Shown here in pieces: positions 1-12,600 of a DNA stretch of 64,000 nt. Position numbers and translations under genes: made by a program. The first letter of the stretch is position 1. Each line of letters begins with the position of its first letter. Origin of the DNA: Trifolium pratense (Eukaryota > Streptophyta > Magnoliopsida > Fabales > Fabaceae); the NCBI RefSeq assembly GCF_020283565.1, contig NC_060064.1, positions 17,256,337 to 17,320,336 on the forward strand. The letters are read 5' to 3'. Below the pieces are notes generated by a model that was not told the origin of the DNA, did not search any database, and saw nothing but the letters and a program-made list of their open reading frames with translations.

Positions 1-3000
1 GTTGGGATTGGAAGAGGGAAAAGAGTGTGTCATTGTTGGAACATTGTTTAAACACATGAAATTGAAACCTTGCATACTTGATGAGTATTCTAAAGAGGTA
101 CTAGTATTTTGGGTTTTATTTTTTGTGTGTAAATTTTATGTTTTTATGTGAATTTGAACAAATTGTTATATAGTGGCACTACTGTAGCATTGTTGCCTAG
201 CTGAATTTGAACAAACAATGTGTTTTGTTAGTATGAGTTTGACAATGATATGGTGCAATGCTGAGTTTTGTTTTGACAATGATGTGTAGAGATCGGTGGT
301 TCCACTTGTCAAGCCGCATAACTTTGTGAACCAAGATGATTATCTCGATTTGGAAGATGAAAGTGGAAGAGTTAAGCTTGGTGGGAATATTATTGTACCA
401 TCTGTTTATGTAACAGGTTTGTATAATTAACTACTTAATTTAACAAATAGGTTTTGGGCCCGTTTGGATTTGGCTTATTTTTGAGCTTATGAAAATAGCT
501 TATGGAAATAAATAAACTTTTATGTTAATTCATAAGTTTTCACTAACAAAAATTGTATCGTTATAAGTTGTTTTCTCATAAACTACCTTAAAAAACTTAC
601 AATAATACATAAAAGCTTATTTATTTGTACAAGTTGTTTCGCATAAGCTCAAACAAAAATAAGCCAATCCAAACGGGTTTGTGGTAGTAGGATGACAATT
701 TTTGAAACATGGTCACAACTGCACATTTTTTGTTCACGAGGCATTGCTGTGGTACAGACAATATTGGATTGCTAATTTGCTATGCTTTCTGTTTTGTTTT
801 ATATTTTTGTAAGCAATGTTGAAATCAAACACGCGGCTTCGTTATGATACTTGTTCTTTTAGAGATGCAACTTTTCTTGCCAAACAAATAATATTATGTC
901 TTGCACATGATGATTTTGTGCTAACTTCATTTGTGACAGGAATTGTGGTTGCTATATATGGTAAGGAAACGGGAGCAGGTGATTTTTTGGTTCATGAAGT
1001 TCTAGAAGCTGGCTTACCACCGCAGATAGAATTCCCTATTAAATCAAGTATCTCTTCTCAATCTTTTACTTATACAATGCTTCTAACCTAGTGGTATACA
1101 TGCATAGCATATTATGGAATGTTTCTTTTTACAAATCGTAGACACTTTTGGTGTAACTGGTAGGCTGAGATTTTCCATTGAAGGATGTTTGGATCAAATA
1201 ATTGTGATTAGCATCCCACTATCCTGTGCAAAGTGTGGTTTATTGAATTAGTATTTCCTCAGTAAGAGTTGTGCAGTTTGAAAAATTTATGATTCATAGT
1301 CAGAAAGCATACATTCTTTCATGCTTTTAACAGTGCATTTTTATACTCCATTCTCAACCTTTGTTATTAAACTTTTTATTTTTATTGAAGTTGCCACTTA
1401 AAATTTCCTTTTTATTTGGATTCAACAGGGGAAGACAGATATGTTGTTCTTGTGTCAGGAATAAGTGTTGGGAGCAGCAGGTCTAACCCTCTGCAGTTTC
1501 AGCTTCTCGTTGATCATATTACTGGTCATTTAGGAGATGAGAAGGTTTGTCCTGTTTTTCTCCCAAAGCTCCTGGGCTGATGATTATGCAACATTTACAG
1601 GTTTTAACTTGTCAATACTGGCAAAATAAACAGGAGCAAAGTATTGCATCACAAATTGTTCGTGTAGTCATTGCTGGAAATTCTGTTGAGATGCCTCGTG
1701 GACTTCTTAATGGACAGGTATTCTTGTTATTGCTGAAGTATTGTGTTGTTGTTAGTTACTACTTACTAGCTGTGTACAGAAAGGTTTTATTTATAATAGG
1801 ATGAAGAATAGTAAAAATATGTGCAGTAGAACATTTAATAACTATATACAAAAAAAAATATGATGAAAGACTAATAACTACTAAAATAGTTACACTGTCT
1901 TGAGTTTTCTAATGATAAAAAAAATTGTTTTCGACTTTGTGGTTTATGTTTTGATTTATTTTTCCTTGACAAGTTCAAACAATTTTGGCGATCTAAGTCT
2001 ATTCATATGATGGTTTATATTTCTATTTCTATTCCCATTTACCTTTTTATTTTTAATTTTCTTTTTTCGATAAAGTACCAATGTTTCAAGTATTCAAAAA
2101 TTGATCACATACTCCTGTGATATTGTAACGTCACTAATTAACTTATTCTAGTAGATGGGTTACTTGATTTCAGTCACTTTCTCTTATGTGACTAATTGCC
2201 TTCTTAAGGAACATTTATAAAGGAATATAACATAACCATCTTATACAAATAGTTAAATGAGAAGATTGAGTTGTGCGACTCTTTAGCTTACTAGAGTTGC
2301 ATTTTAGACACATTTGTTGATTGTCTTCTCTTGATATCCGGATGCTCACAGCACCCATTCCATTAATGCCTTTCAAAGTTTCAATTTATAATGTAGTGTA
2401 ATGACAGTTCCTACAAAAACATTTTTTTTTACAATTCAGTTTTTTATATACATTTTTAAGAGTGGATATCTGAACTTTTTCATCAATATTTTCAGAATTT
2501 GGCTTCAAAAGATCTCTCGAGGATGGCAGAACCAGTAAAGGAGCTAGATATTCTGTTGAATCAGGTTCATTTCATTTGTCTGATTCCTCTACTGTAGCCG
2601 CTTTCTAAATAACAGAACTAACTTATACTTATACTCAGATTGCTGCTGCTTTGCCATTGGATATCATGCCAGGACCCTGTGACCCTGCTAATTTTGCATT
2701 ACCACAGCAGGTTCTTATGTTTGTCCTTGAAGAGTATTAATGTCATATATTATGTGTTTTTTGAAGTTTATTACCAAGACATGTACTTTCAGGCGTTGCA
2801 TAGATGCCTTTTCCCTGGGTCATCAGTGTACAACACTTTTAGATCTTGTACAAATCCTCATTGTTTTGAGCTTGATGGTATCAGGTAAATAGGCAGTTTA
2901 TAATATTACTGTCATTGTTCTGAATGTACCGTGCTATTGTAAATTAAACACAATCCATACTGTCTACTTCCAGGTTTCTTGGGACATCTGGTCAGAATGT

Positions 3001-4415
3001 AGATGATCTTGACAAATATTCAGAGGCAAAAGATAAGCTTGACTTCATGGAAAGGACATTACGATGGAGGCATTTGGCACCAACTGCACCTAATACCCTT
3101 GGTATAACATTATATTTGCTTAACTTATATTTGCTTGGTATCCATAATTTGTGTCATTTTCCACTCAGCTCAGAAAATCATGGCATGGTTTAACAATTGT
3201 CAATATCCATTGTATATTACCTGCTGCTTCTAAAGAAATCTAACCTAAAGAGTTGAAATTCAAACCGATTTGTTCTGATATTATTGTTGTCTTCAGGGTG
3301 CTATCCTTACACTGATAGGGATCCTTTCTTCATTGAGAGTTGTCCCCATGTGTACTTTGTTGGCAATCAGGATAAATATGATACTCGTGTGATAAAGGGT
3401 ATTTTTATTCTTAAATCTACATTGCAGAAAAACATACTTTTTTTTGTTTTGTTTTGTTTTGCATTTTATGTAACTTCCCCTCCTCCAAACACTTCAATTC
3501 ATTTTACAATTTGATCGCAGGATCAGAAGGGCAATCGGTGAGACTTGTATGTGTTCCTAAATTCAGCGAAACTGGAGTTGCAGTTATGGTGAGCTCTAAC
3601 AATTTTAACTTTTTTTTCTTCTTAAACACGGTCTTTTATACTTGTATAATTATATTACCCCGTAAGCACATCAACATTATCTCATTCGTGCTTTTTCACC
3701 TTTGACATTTCCTTCTAGTCAATTCAGAACTATGTAGCCTGCTGAAAGTAATCAATTTTGCTGCTTTTCTCCATTCTCGTATCTAACGAAGTCATTTTAA
3801 AGTTCAATTAAAAATGCATGTCTAATAAGTTATGTATTCTTTTTGTGTTTTAGACTTACTTAAAAGGGTTTCTCTCTGGAGAATCATGAAAAAAAATTCA
3901 AAAACTAAATATCATCTCAAAACTTATGCCGGTAGAGTTAAGATCGGTGAACTGGGCATTGTCAATTATTTATATGGTTTTTAGACCGTCCTTTCTTTCA
4001 ATATATAACTGGAAGGGGAGATATTTTGATGAGATTCCCCCAGCTATAATGACCAATATGGTTTCCACTTTCCAGTTGGATTGAAGTTCTTTATTACACT
4101 TATTAATGAATAAAAAATTAAGACTCTGGTGTAACATTTTGAACTTGTCAATAGTATGCAATGAGATAATTCTGGGATCATCCCCTTGTTTGATGAAAAT
4201 GTAGAAAAGAACAATATTAGTGCAGGATCACAATTCACAACGGAGGAAGGGTTGTTTTCTTTGCTTAATGGTTGGCTGTGACATAGTAGGTGGTTTCATC
4301 TGATGTGATTCTTGTTGCAAATTTAAATATACATTGAATATTTCTCTTTTTGCAGTTGAATCTGAGGGATCTCGAATGCCATGCTCTCAGTTTTGGAACT
4401 CAGTTCAGCCCATAA
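1..4415 (+). CDS. POLD2: DNA polymerase delta small (regulatory) subunit, 5' end cut by the window
   Basis: This is the B-subunit of replicative DNA polymerase delta, which holds the catalytic subunit in the nuclear holoenzyme. Twelve exons can be joined in frame: 1-97, 290-416, 940-1047, 1429-1544, 1634-1717, 2496-2564, 2639-2710, 2793-2884, 2974-3101, 3297-3398, 3521-3588 and 4356-4415, all with GT/AG borders. Recognisable conserved stretches are GKECVIVGTLFKHMKLKPC near the start, an OB-fold-like part (VYVTG/GIVVAIYGKE), LQFQLLVDHITGHLGDE, the inactive phosphoesterase-domain segments IVRVVIAGNS, DIMPGPCDPANFALPQQ, LFPGSS and NTFRSCTNPH, then FLGTSGQN, LRWRHLAPTAPNTLGCYP and PHVYFVGNQDKYDTR. 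The stop is at 4413-4415. The first exon or exons lie upstream of the window. A MITE sits in the intron after the second exon listed. The exon/intron joins were made by eye from codon phase and family similarity. Confidence 0.95.
459..677. mobile_element. MITE in POLD2 intron (CCCGTTTGG terminal inverted repeats)
   Basis: The element starts CCCGTTTGGATTTGGC and ends with the near reverse complement GCCAATCCAAACGGG. The inverted similarity extends inwards through GCTTATTTTTGAGCTTATG, so the single strand folds back over most of its 219 bases. It has no coding capacity. The ends resemble widespread plant hAT- or Harbinger-type MITEs; a clear target duplication was not seen, so the superfamily is open. 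Confidence 0.75.
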
Positions 4416-5374
4416 CAATTAGAATGAAGTTTTGTGGTAAATCTCTGCGACCTTATACATTTACTAGTTGTTAGAAATACTGTGGCTTCTTCTCTATAAT
4501 AATAGTTACAGATGCCACTAATCGGTTCATCTGGTTCCTTAGGTTAGTGTCATTGAGGTTTTTCTTACATTGTTTTGACATGTTATTGGCTTCAATATGT
4601 AATAGGTTTCATCAACATATTTGAGCAGTGTAGGATGATGTTATTGTAGTAAATGCATAAAGCCGTGGCATAATGTTTATAATTTTATTGAAATAGTGCT
4701 AGTAGCTTAAAATTTATCTAAAATCATGAGATTCTGAATGCTAGTGTCATATGGATTATGTTTCTTGACAAACTGGCTTGCATTTACATCCAGCTACAGC
4801 AAATAATGTGATTTTCTTATCTTGTACTATAAAATACAGGTTACAGGAAGTTTGTTTATTGGGCTGCCATCCATGTTTCTTTGGAGTTAAAGCGAAGAAC
4901 TGGAAATTGGATCTTGAAGTTGACAAGGGCTGTCATGTTTCTTTACTGTAATTTATTTTTGTATTAACCCTATATTCCGACCTTCATAGAAAAAGACCTA
5001 TTATTTTGACTTGATTTGTATTTTGAGTTGCATTTGTATTTTTCTATTTAGTTTTCTTTGTATGATTGTTGTAACTTGTAACATAGTATTTAAACATGTG
5101 CATTAGTACGTTTTACCTTGGATAGTGGGAACATTTCAATTTAATTTAAGATTATTTGTTATTTAATTTTTACATTATATAACAACTGTTATTAGGCTCT
5201 GATTAAGACCGTGTTTGAGATATTTTTAATGAAGTTATTGTGTGAAAAATAAATTTGAATAATTCTCGGGATACTTAGGTAATTTTTTGAAATTAAATTC
5301 TCAGTATAATTAATTTTCGATTATTTAAAAAAAATGTTACAAATAATTTAGCAATTTTCAAAAAACAAATTTAA
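4416..5374. other. POLD2 3' flank, no gene seen
   Basis: AT-rich sequence holding the POLD2 3' untranslated region and spacer. I see no conserved reading frame or structured repeat before the copia LTR that begins at 5375. Confidence 0.6.
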
Positions 5375-5573
5375 TGTTATGAACTATTGCTAGAGAATAA
5401 CAAGAATAGAGAAGAAGAGATGAAGGAGAGAAAGAGAAGAGAGAATAGACTATTGTATTGTTCTATTCAAGGTGTGTATTACATTGTAACAAAGGGGTTC
5501 TATTTATAGGACACAATTAGGGGACAAGAAAACCTACACAATAATGGACATTCATTACATATTATTCATAACA
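5375..5573 (-). repeat. 3' LTR (left copy) of the decayed copia element
   Basis: 199-bp LTR with 9-bp terminal inverted ends TGTTATGAA/TTCATAACA. It matches the copy at 14663 at 198 of 199 positions by direct reading. In element orientation this is the 3' LTR, since the polypurine tract abuts it at 5574. Confidence 0.93.
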
Positions 5574-5585
5574 TTCCCCCTTGAA
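5574..5585 (-). other. Polypurine tract of the decayed copia element
   Basis: The plus strand reads ttcccccttgaa directly after the LTR, giving TTCAAGGGGGAA on the minus strand. This is a typical plus-strand primer position immediately upstream of the 3' LTR. The sequence just inside, through about 5760, resembles the usual copia 3' noncoding tail with a GGTTTTGTCCCACTGGGTT block. Confidence 0.8.
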
Positions 5586-8500
5586 TGTCCATGAAGGATA
5601 TTCTTTCTCTAAAAAAAACTCTAGTGAAGGAAAAATAGTACATCATCATTTGTGTGTGAACTGCCTCATTAAAAACCTTACCAGGAAAACCCAGTGGGAC
5701 AAAACCACGGTGAAGGGAAAAAGAGTGCAGAACATATTTATATCTCCCCCTCATAAAGACAATTATTATACATGAGATGAAAAATCAAATAATCTTCTGT
5801 ACTAGCTGCTCCAAAGTTTTACTAAAAGTTGACTCTGTAGAAAATTCTGTCATATCTTCTTTATTATACTCTTCTCTAAATTAGCACTGCGTCTGATATT
5901 ATCTTCATGTTGAGTTGTTGCAGGAACCATCATTTTGTAATAAAACAACGAATTTCTTGTATGTGTTGAATTACAATCCTCAACAAAAACATCTTCTCAG
6001 CTTGCTTGATGTAGTGCTAAAATCTTCACATGATTGGATGATATTGTTGTTTCTTTAAAGTATAAATAATTCTATGTTTTGCTTTACTTCAATATTTGGG
6101 TTGGATGAATAGGCAAAAATAAAATACTACGAAATTATAGCAAATATATTAGTGAGCTTAATTGAATTAAGATATGGTACTTCAGGACCAATTCAAATTG
6201 TTCATCATTTTCTTGAGGCATGACACATCAAATGACATTGCAACCATTTTTAGTATACAACAAATTAGATTTGTCAATGTCAAACTGTTTTAATACTTTT
6301 GCTATATAATCTTATTTAAATTATAAATTTAAATGAGAATATCTCATAAGCTCTTCGGGAGTCTAGATGATATTTTATCATTAATATAAGCCTCGAATAT
6401 AAATAATTTATTGTCAAATATAACTAAATCATTCAGGGATCATCATTATCAAGTGAGCCAGTAAAATACGTTAAAACACATATTTCACATGAATTGAGTA
6501 TTTCAGATGCTACTCAACTTAATTAATTTTTTGAATTCACTTCAGGTGAATATGCTTCTTGAAAATCAATGATTGACATTTATCAATATACTTGATAAAC
6601 AATTCAAACTCTAAACATTTTGTTTTTATTATTTTTCTCTTGAAAACTTATTCATATCGATTTATCTCCATCTGCAGATGAAATGGACTACTGGTCCAAA
6701 AACATTTCGCTTTGCAAAGCTAGTTTAATTTTGTATCAATTGCGTCTATCTTATTTAGTCAATCATTTCATTGTCTATAATCCTTAATAGACTTTGATTT
6801 ATGATCCTCATTGTCATTTATCACATATATAGCGCTTTATTATGTGCAAAAATATTGTCAACGTTGACTTCATCTCGGTTCCATCGTATTCCATTCATGA
6901 CATAGTTTGTCGAGATCTCTATATTTTCGTAAATTACAGGTACCTGATAAGTTCTTCTGGAACTGGAAAATTAATTATGTCAAATACTATTTTCATATAC
7001 TCACTCGGGTCATCTTTGTTTTTAGCTCCTTTTCTTATTTGAGGATTTTTATCTTTGGAACCGATTTGCTTACCATGCTTCACGCGTGGTTAGGAATCAT
7101 TTGCAATATTAGATTGTCCAACAGGGACATTCATTTTTATTGGAGCATTAGCAGCTGTTGATTGATTTCATAAACTTTGCAAATGAGTTATCTTTTGAAC
7201 TTCTGGTTCATATTGATTTCTAAGAGGATCAAAATAACAATTATTAATTTATTTCAAAACATTTCAATTGAACTTCTAGTTCATATTTTTAGCTGCTTAT
7301 TATCTCCCCCTAATATTGGGAAAACTAATTCACCAATTGATAATCAGCCCATAAAGCTGTAAAAAAAAAACTCCAATTATTGGCTCACTTTGGAGATTCA
7401 TATAAAAATTATTTTCCCAATATTCTTTTACTACCCATTTAAATGCATTATATTGGAGCAATTGAAAAGTACCCAACACATCCAAAAATGTTTATATGGG
7501 AAAATATGTTTATAAACTAAAATTCAAATAAATTAGGGGAGAGCTTATGTATATAATAATTTGTTGGCATGATGCTATTCAATATCTCAACATACATGTT
7601 TGAATGTTCCAAACTATAACTTAGAATGGATCTTCAGGTCCATTATTATTTTTTTTTTGTATGAACATATTTCATAAGATGTTTGGTATAAATTTCAATT
7701 AACATATGATATTTATCAAATACTTTCTAGAATAATATATATAAAATGATCTCTTAAAAATAATCTCACAAACTTTTGGTTGTGAGTTTATAACAAACAT
7801 ACATGTGACCATTTGGTTGATGCATCAATTCAAATTTTAGAAATCTAATCGGTCCACATGATCGGTGTATTGATTTACAAATATCACCTTATATATATTC
7901 TAAAAAATAAGAGACGCTCGTTTTCTTAATTTATCAATTTTCTTTGCGAGCTAGTAATACACAAAAAAATATTAGATTGAATGAACTTCTGGCCATTCAA
8001 TACATATCCATAGAAACTTTTCGCATCATAATAGATCAGAGATGACCCAACTGATCTTGCCAATTACAAACTTATTATGATTTGTAAACTTCTGGTTTAC
8101 AAGAACATGTGCTTCAATTGCACAAATATATATAAATATACCCCAAACTAGAGACAAATGTTGATAATATGTCTCGTAATGTATAGAGATACAAGATCTC
8201 ATCCATTTCTTGTTTCAATAGGATATTTATTTATGCGAATATCCTTCAAACATAAAAAAAATCTTTAAGACTTAAAAATATACAATATATTGGCAAAGCG
8301 TAACTTTATTTCTCGATATAACAATGCATTGGCTCTTCTGGAACCTTCAATAATTTTTGTACTACTAAATATAAAAGTTAATTCCTTCCAAAAAAAATAT
8401 ATAAAATTTAATTTTTCATAAATAGTAATATCAATGAATATTTTCATGCTAACAATTATGTTTATGTGGATTTCAGCAGAATTATAAAACAGTAACAGTT

Positions 8501-8612
8501 AATTTTTTTTTATCTAATAATTTAAAATCAATAAATTGATTTAAATAAGTAACAGAATAATTAAAAACCAGTTTATATTTACAAACTGTAACCGAATTAT
8601 AATTATAAGTAA
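5586..8612 (-). pseudogene. Decayed copia pol region (integrase, linker, RT start)
   Basis: No frame stays open, but short minus-strand matches to the copia polyprotein occur in the expected order. Near 8050-8100 is VNQKFT followed by a LGH-like pre-integrase remnant. Near 7800-7860 is CGPIR followed by WSHVC of integrase. Near 7300-7340 is GELVFPILGGD and near 7150-7210 EPEVQKITHLQ. Near 7040-7130 is NVPVGQSNIAND then GSKDKNP, the linker before reverse transcriptase. Stops and indels are frequent throughout. The reverse transcriptase and RNase H parts are mostly missing or unrecognisable. The stretch is also studded with short hairpins sharing a TTCAG/TTCTG loop (see findings). Confidence 0.75.
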
Positions 8613-8620
8613 CTAGTGGC

Positions 8621-8647
8621 CAAACGGGCACGTTCCGTGCCCGTTTG
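8621..8647. other. Helitron 3'-terminal hairpin
   Basis: Perfect 12-bp inverted repeat CAAACGGGCACG / CGTGCCCGTTTG with a 3-base loop (TTC). On the minus strand it lies just upstream of the terminal CTAG, the position of the Helitron termination hairpin. The right arm is also the first bases of the 530-bp tandem repeat. Confidence 0.9.
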
Positions 8648-9696
8648 TGTGATCCGTATTTTTTATTCTGCTAACGTGTATATATTTGACTATTATGTGT
8701 GAAAAAAAATCATTTGAAAAATACACACATTGTAGTAGAAATAAGACAAAAAAATTCAACACCATAAGTAAAACAAAAAACATAAAAAACAAACATGTTA
8801 GCAATAGAAATCAAAGAAGAAGCTATTAAACCACTTGAAAAATACAAACATTGTAGCATAAATTGAAAGAGAAAAGAAAACAAAAATTTTATTCTTTTTC
8901 CCAAATACTCCAATAGAAAGCACTTGCTCCACGTATATGTTTGTTGATCCCATGATCATGCATTAATTTGTGAAAACAAACATTCACATTATCCATACTT
9001 GAATGAAACTTTAGATAGAAAATTGTATCCTACAAAAATAAACGTTCACATTTACTCCTTTTTTTTTCATTGACAATGCTGCTTAACATGAAGGTTGAAC
9101 ATGAATTCAATCAAGAGTTAAAAAAATATCACTAAAATGTAAGGACTTGATATTGTTATATACAACGTGCCCGTTTGTGTGATCCGTATTTTTTATTCTG
9201 CTAACGTGTATATATTTGACTATTATGTGTGAAAAAAAATCATTTGAAAAATACACACATTGTAGTAGAAATAAGACAAAAAAATTCAACACCATAAGTA
9301 ATACAAAAAACATAAAAAACAAACATGTTAGCAATAGAAATCAAAGAAGAAGCTATTAAACCACTTGAAAAATACAAACATTGTAGCATAAATTGAAAGA
9401 GAAAAGAAAACAAAAATTTTATTCTTTTTCCCAAATACTCCAATAGAAAGCACTTGCTCCACGTATATGTTTGTTGATCCCATGATCATGCATTAATTTG
9501 TGAAAACAAACATTCACATTATCCATACTTGAATGAAACTTTAGATAGAAAATTGTATCCTACAAAAATAAACGTTCACATTTACTCCTTTTTTTTTTCA
9601 TTGACAATGTTGCTTAACATGAAGGTTGAACATGAATTCAATCAAGAGTTAAAAAAATATCACTAAAATGTAAGGACTTGATATTGTTATATACAA
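8636..9696. repeat. 530-bp tandem duplication inside the Helitron
   Basis: Copy 1 is 8636-9165 and copy 2 is 9166-9696. They differ by only a few bases: one base in a T-run, plus substitutions such as aaacaaaaaa versus aatacaaaaaa. Both start CGTGCCCGTTTG, the right arm of the terminal hairpin, so only copy 1 keeps the full hairpin. The high identity implies a recent duplication. No gene is seen; short minus-strand frames appear twice because of the duplication. Confidence 0.95.
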
Positions 9697-12600
9697 CTTT
9701 AATCATGAGGTAATTCAAGAGATGAATAATCTTATATTTTTCATCCAACCATGACATAAAGGAATGATTTAACACGCCATAAAGGCAAAAAATTACAAAT
9801 AATATACTACTAAGAAAATGCACTTGTTTGACCCTATAAAAAAAATGCACATGTTAATTTAAAATATGATCACAGCTACTCATAACAGTTGTTTGTTCAC
9901 GCCATTATTTTCTTTACCATCTTCATTGTGAGTGATTTGAGAGTGCAATTTTCTATTGAACTTATATTTAAAGAAAACAACAACCTATAGTATTGGTTTG
10001 ATAAATTATTCCAAAGTGGATTGTTAAAATATTTAAAAGGAAAAGGGCTAACATTTTATCAAGTAATCAACTTTCACGTACACAACCTAAAAAAATTCCT
10101 CCTATGCATGATAAACTTTATGAAATCAAGAAATATTATACTTTTTGAATATTAGATTTACTCAACAAAAAAAAATGAAAAAGAAATTTATTGAATAGGA
10201 AAAGTAACTAAAAATTGAGTAGTACTAAAAGAAAGACAACATAAGAAATTCTTTAAACCAATCGAAAGATACAAACAAAAACATTATGGAGAAACAAAAG
10301 ATAGAAGAAGACACGGAGATAAGGAATGAGAGAGTGGGGAAAAAAAAATAGTAAAGTCCTTGCAATGAGTCATGATGAGAGATGAAAGTCATACCTTTCT
10401 TTCTTCTATCATTGTGAGATTTCTCTCATAGATATGACAACATTACAAAATAACCAATTCATCTTCCCCTTTATCTTTTTGAATAACCGAATGTGGGTGT
10501 GATGGTTATACTTCATTTCATTTTTTTTAATAATCAAGTTTACACAATTTACAATAGTCGTTGTCATACATATGATAAACATTTCACAATTCTTTGCATT
10601 AACTTTCATGTGCAAAGAACACAAATAAAATGAAATGAAATATCTGAAAAAGATATAATAAGTCATTTATGTACTTTTAATCCACACCTATTCCATCCTC
10701 TATTTCTCTTTTGGATAAAATATATAACATTGTAGAATCTTTTAAAAAAAACTATCATACTTCTTAAGTGGCAAATATGAAAAATGGACACAATCCAATA
10801 AAGACTTTTTTGTGAGGAGTTTTTTAGATTTGGAAAGTTTTTTTTTTCCCCTTTTCATAGTTCTCACTGTGTGGTTATGGTATTTTCTAATGTCTATATC
10901 AACGATCATTGTCGTGCCCTACCATGACCAAAAAGACACAATCCCATGAAGAAATAAAATTTATTAACACATGAATTCATAGATGGATGTGATTAACCTT
11001 TAAAGGTATTATATAAAATTTCATTTAACATAAATAAAGGAAGTTAATTAAATTGGTGTCAATACATAAATTAACTTTGGTGCAAATCAAAATTCGATCA
11101 AATTGATCGAGAATCTTATCATCTAATAAGAATTATTTGTAAAAAAAATCGTCGATTTCTAATTTTTTTTAGAAAATCCAAGTTTGAAAATATAGAAGAA
11201 AAATGGAGACAACAAACTTATTAGTCACATGTTCAGTTTAATTTCAATTAAAAAAGCACTGCAATTTGCAATATTTCCTATGATATTTTTTAGATATTAA
11301 GTTGTTTGTTTGTTTGCATCCAAAGTGTTTCATTACCTATCGTACTAACTACTAAGCCAAAGTAGAAAAAAATCCACTATCCCTAAACAAATTTATGCGA
11401 AGAATAGATACACTTTGAGTACTTGCAATCGGCATAAGTCACAAACTTTAATTTGAAACCAACTCATAGAACCTGTAAAACCTAAAGAAAACAACCACAC
11501 AAAATAATCAGAAACAAAAAGAGAGTGAAAGAGAAGTAGTTTTCTTCTCAATAAACAAAAATGATGAAAATACGGTGCGGGCAAGTCCTTTCCCATCTTG
11601 TATTCTTTATTCCGGTCGTCTTAAATTCTCAAGGGCCAGCGTAGTGAGACATTGTTTGCCGCATTGATGCTGGCAACTGCACCGCGTTTCAATTTCAATA
11701 TGAATCGCCTCCTACAATTGAATGTTAACAAATTTCAGTGAAAAAAGAGACAATTGAAACAATATAAAACACCTCTTTCAAATGTTTTCCATTCTCGCTA
11801 AATCAAGTTTTCATTGTTGCCTTGCCGATTGTTTTGGTCCTATTCCTCATATTTCTCTTTTATTATATATTTTTTTATTTGCTATTTCAATGTACCACAA
11901 ACTGAAAAAATTAAGTAATGCGAAGAAAAAAAGTAAATAAAAAGAGCATCCTTTCGGCGACTGATTTAATTTACTGGAACAGATGCAACATTAAGACCTC
12001 ATTTCATAATATAACATAGAAAAGTTAACACATACAATTTTCATAAATGAATTATCTTCATGGAATTTGAACAAAATTTGCAAAGAAATTAAAAATGTAA
12101 AAACAATTAAATTTTAGATATAATGGGATAAAGAAATAGAAAAAGTAATATAACAGAATAATGAACGATGTAGAAATCGAGTGAATATGCATTATGGCAA
12201 AATGGACAAACCATGTTTCTTCTGATTGTGCCTTTGATTTACTTCCTTCTAGAGTAATTATAGAAACAAAAAGAAAAATTATCAGAAAGAGAGAAAATTC
12301 ACTCCTTTTCAAATTTAAACCATGTGTGTGTCTATCAATAGAAACAAAAATTCAAGAACGGGAGAAATGGATATTTCATCCTTTTCCCGAATTTGAAGAA
12401 GAAGAAAATTAGAAATAGTGATACGTACAAAGAGGGCAGAGAAAATAGAGAGAAGAGAAGATAAAAAATGTTATTTGTTGATTATGGAAGTTAAAGAAAA
12501 GTATGGTTTTGGAAAGTATTAAAGAAGAGTCTGAAGGGTATTTTGGGATTTTCAAAAAAAGGCTACACCAAAAGAGATGTTTTCCCTTTATTAATGTTAT

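Noticed and set aside
12058..12312. Secreted small-peptide gene (NCR/defensin type) in the Helitron
   Set aside because: It has a signal-like start, but no cysteine pattern follows and no second exon was found. Kept only as a possible captured fragment.
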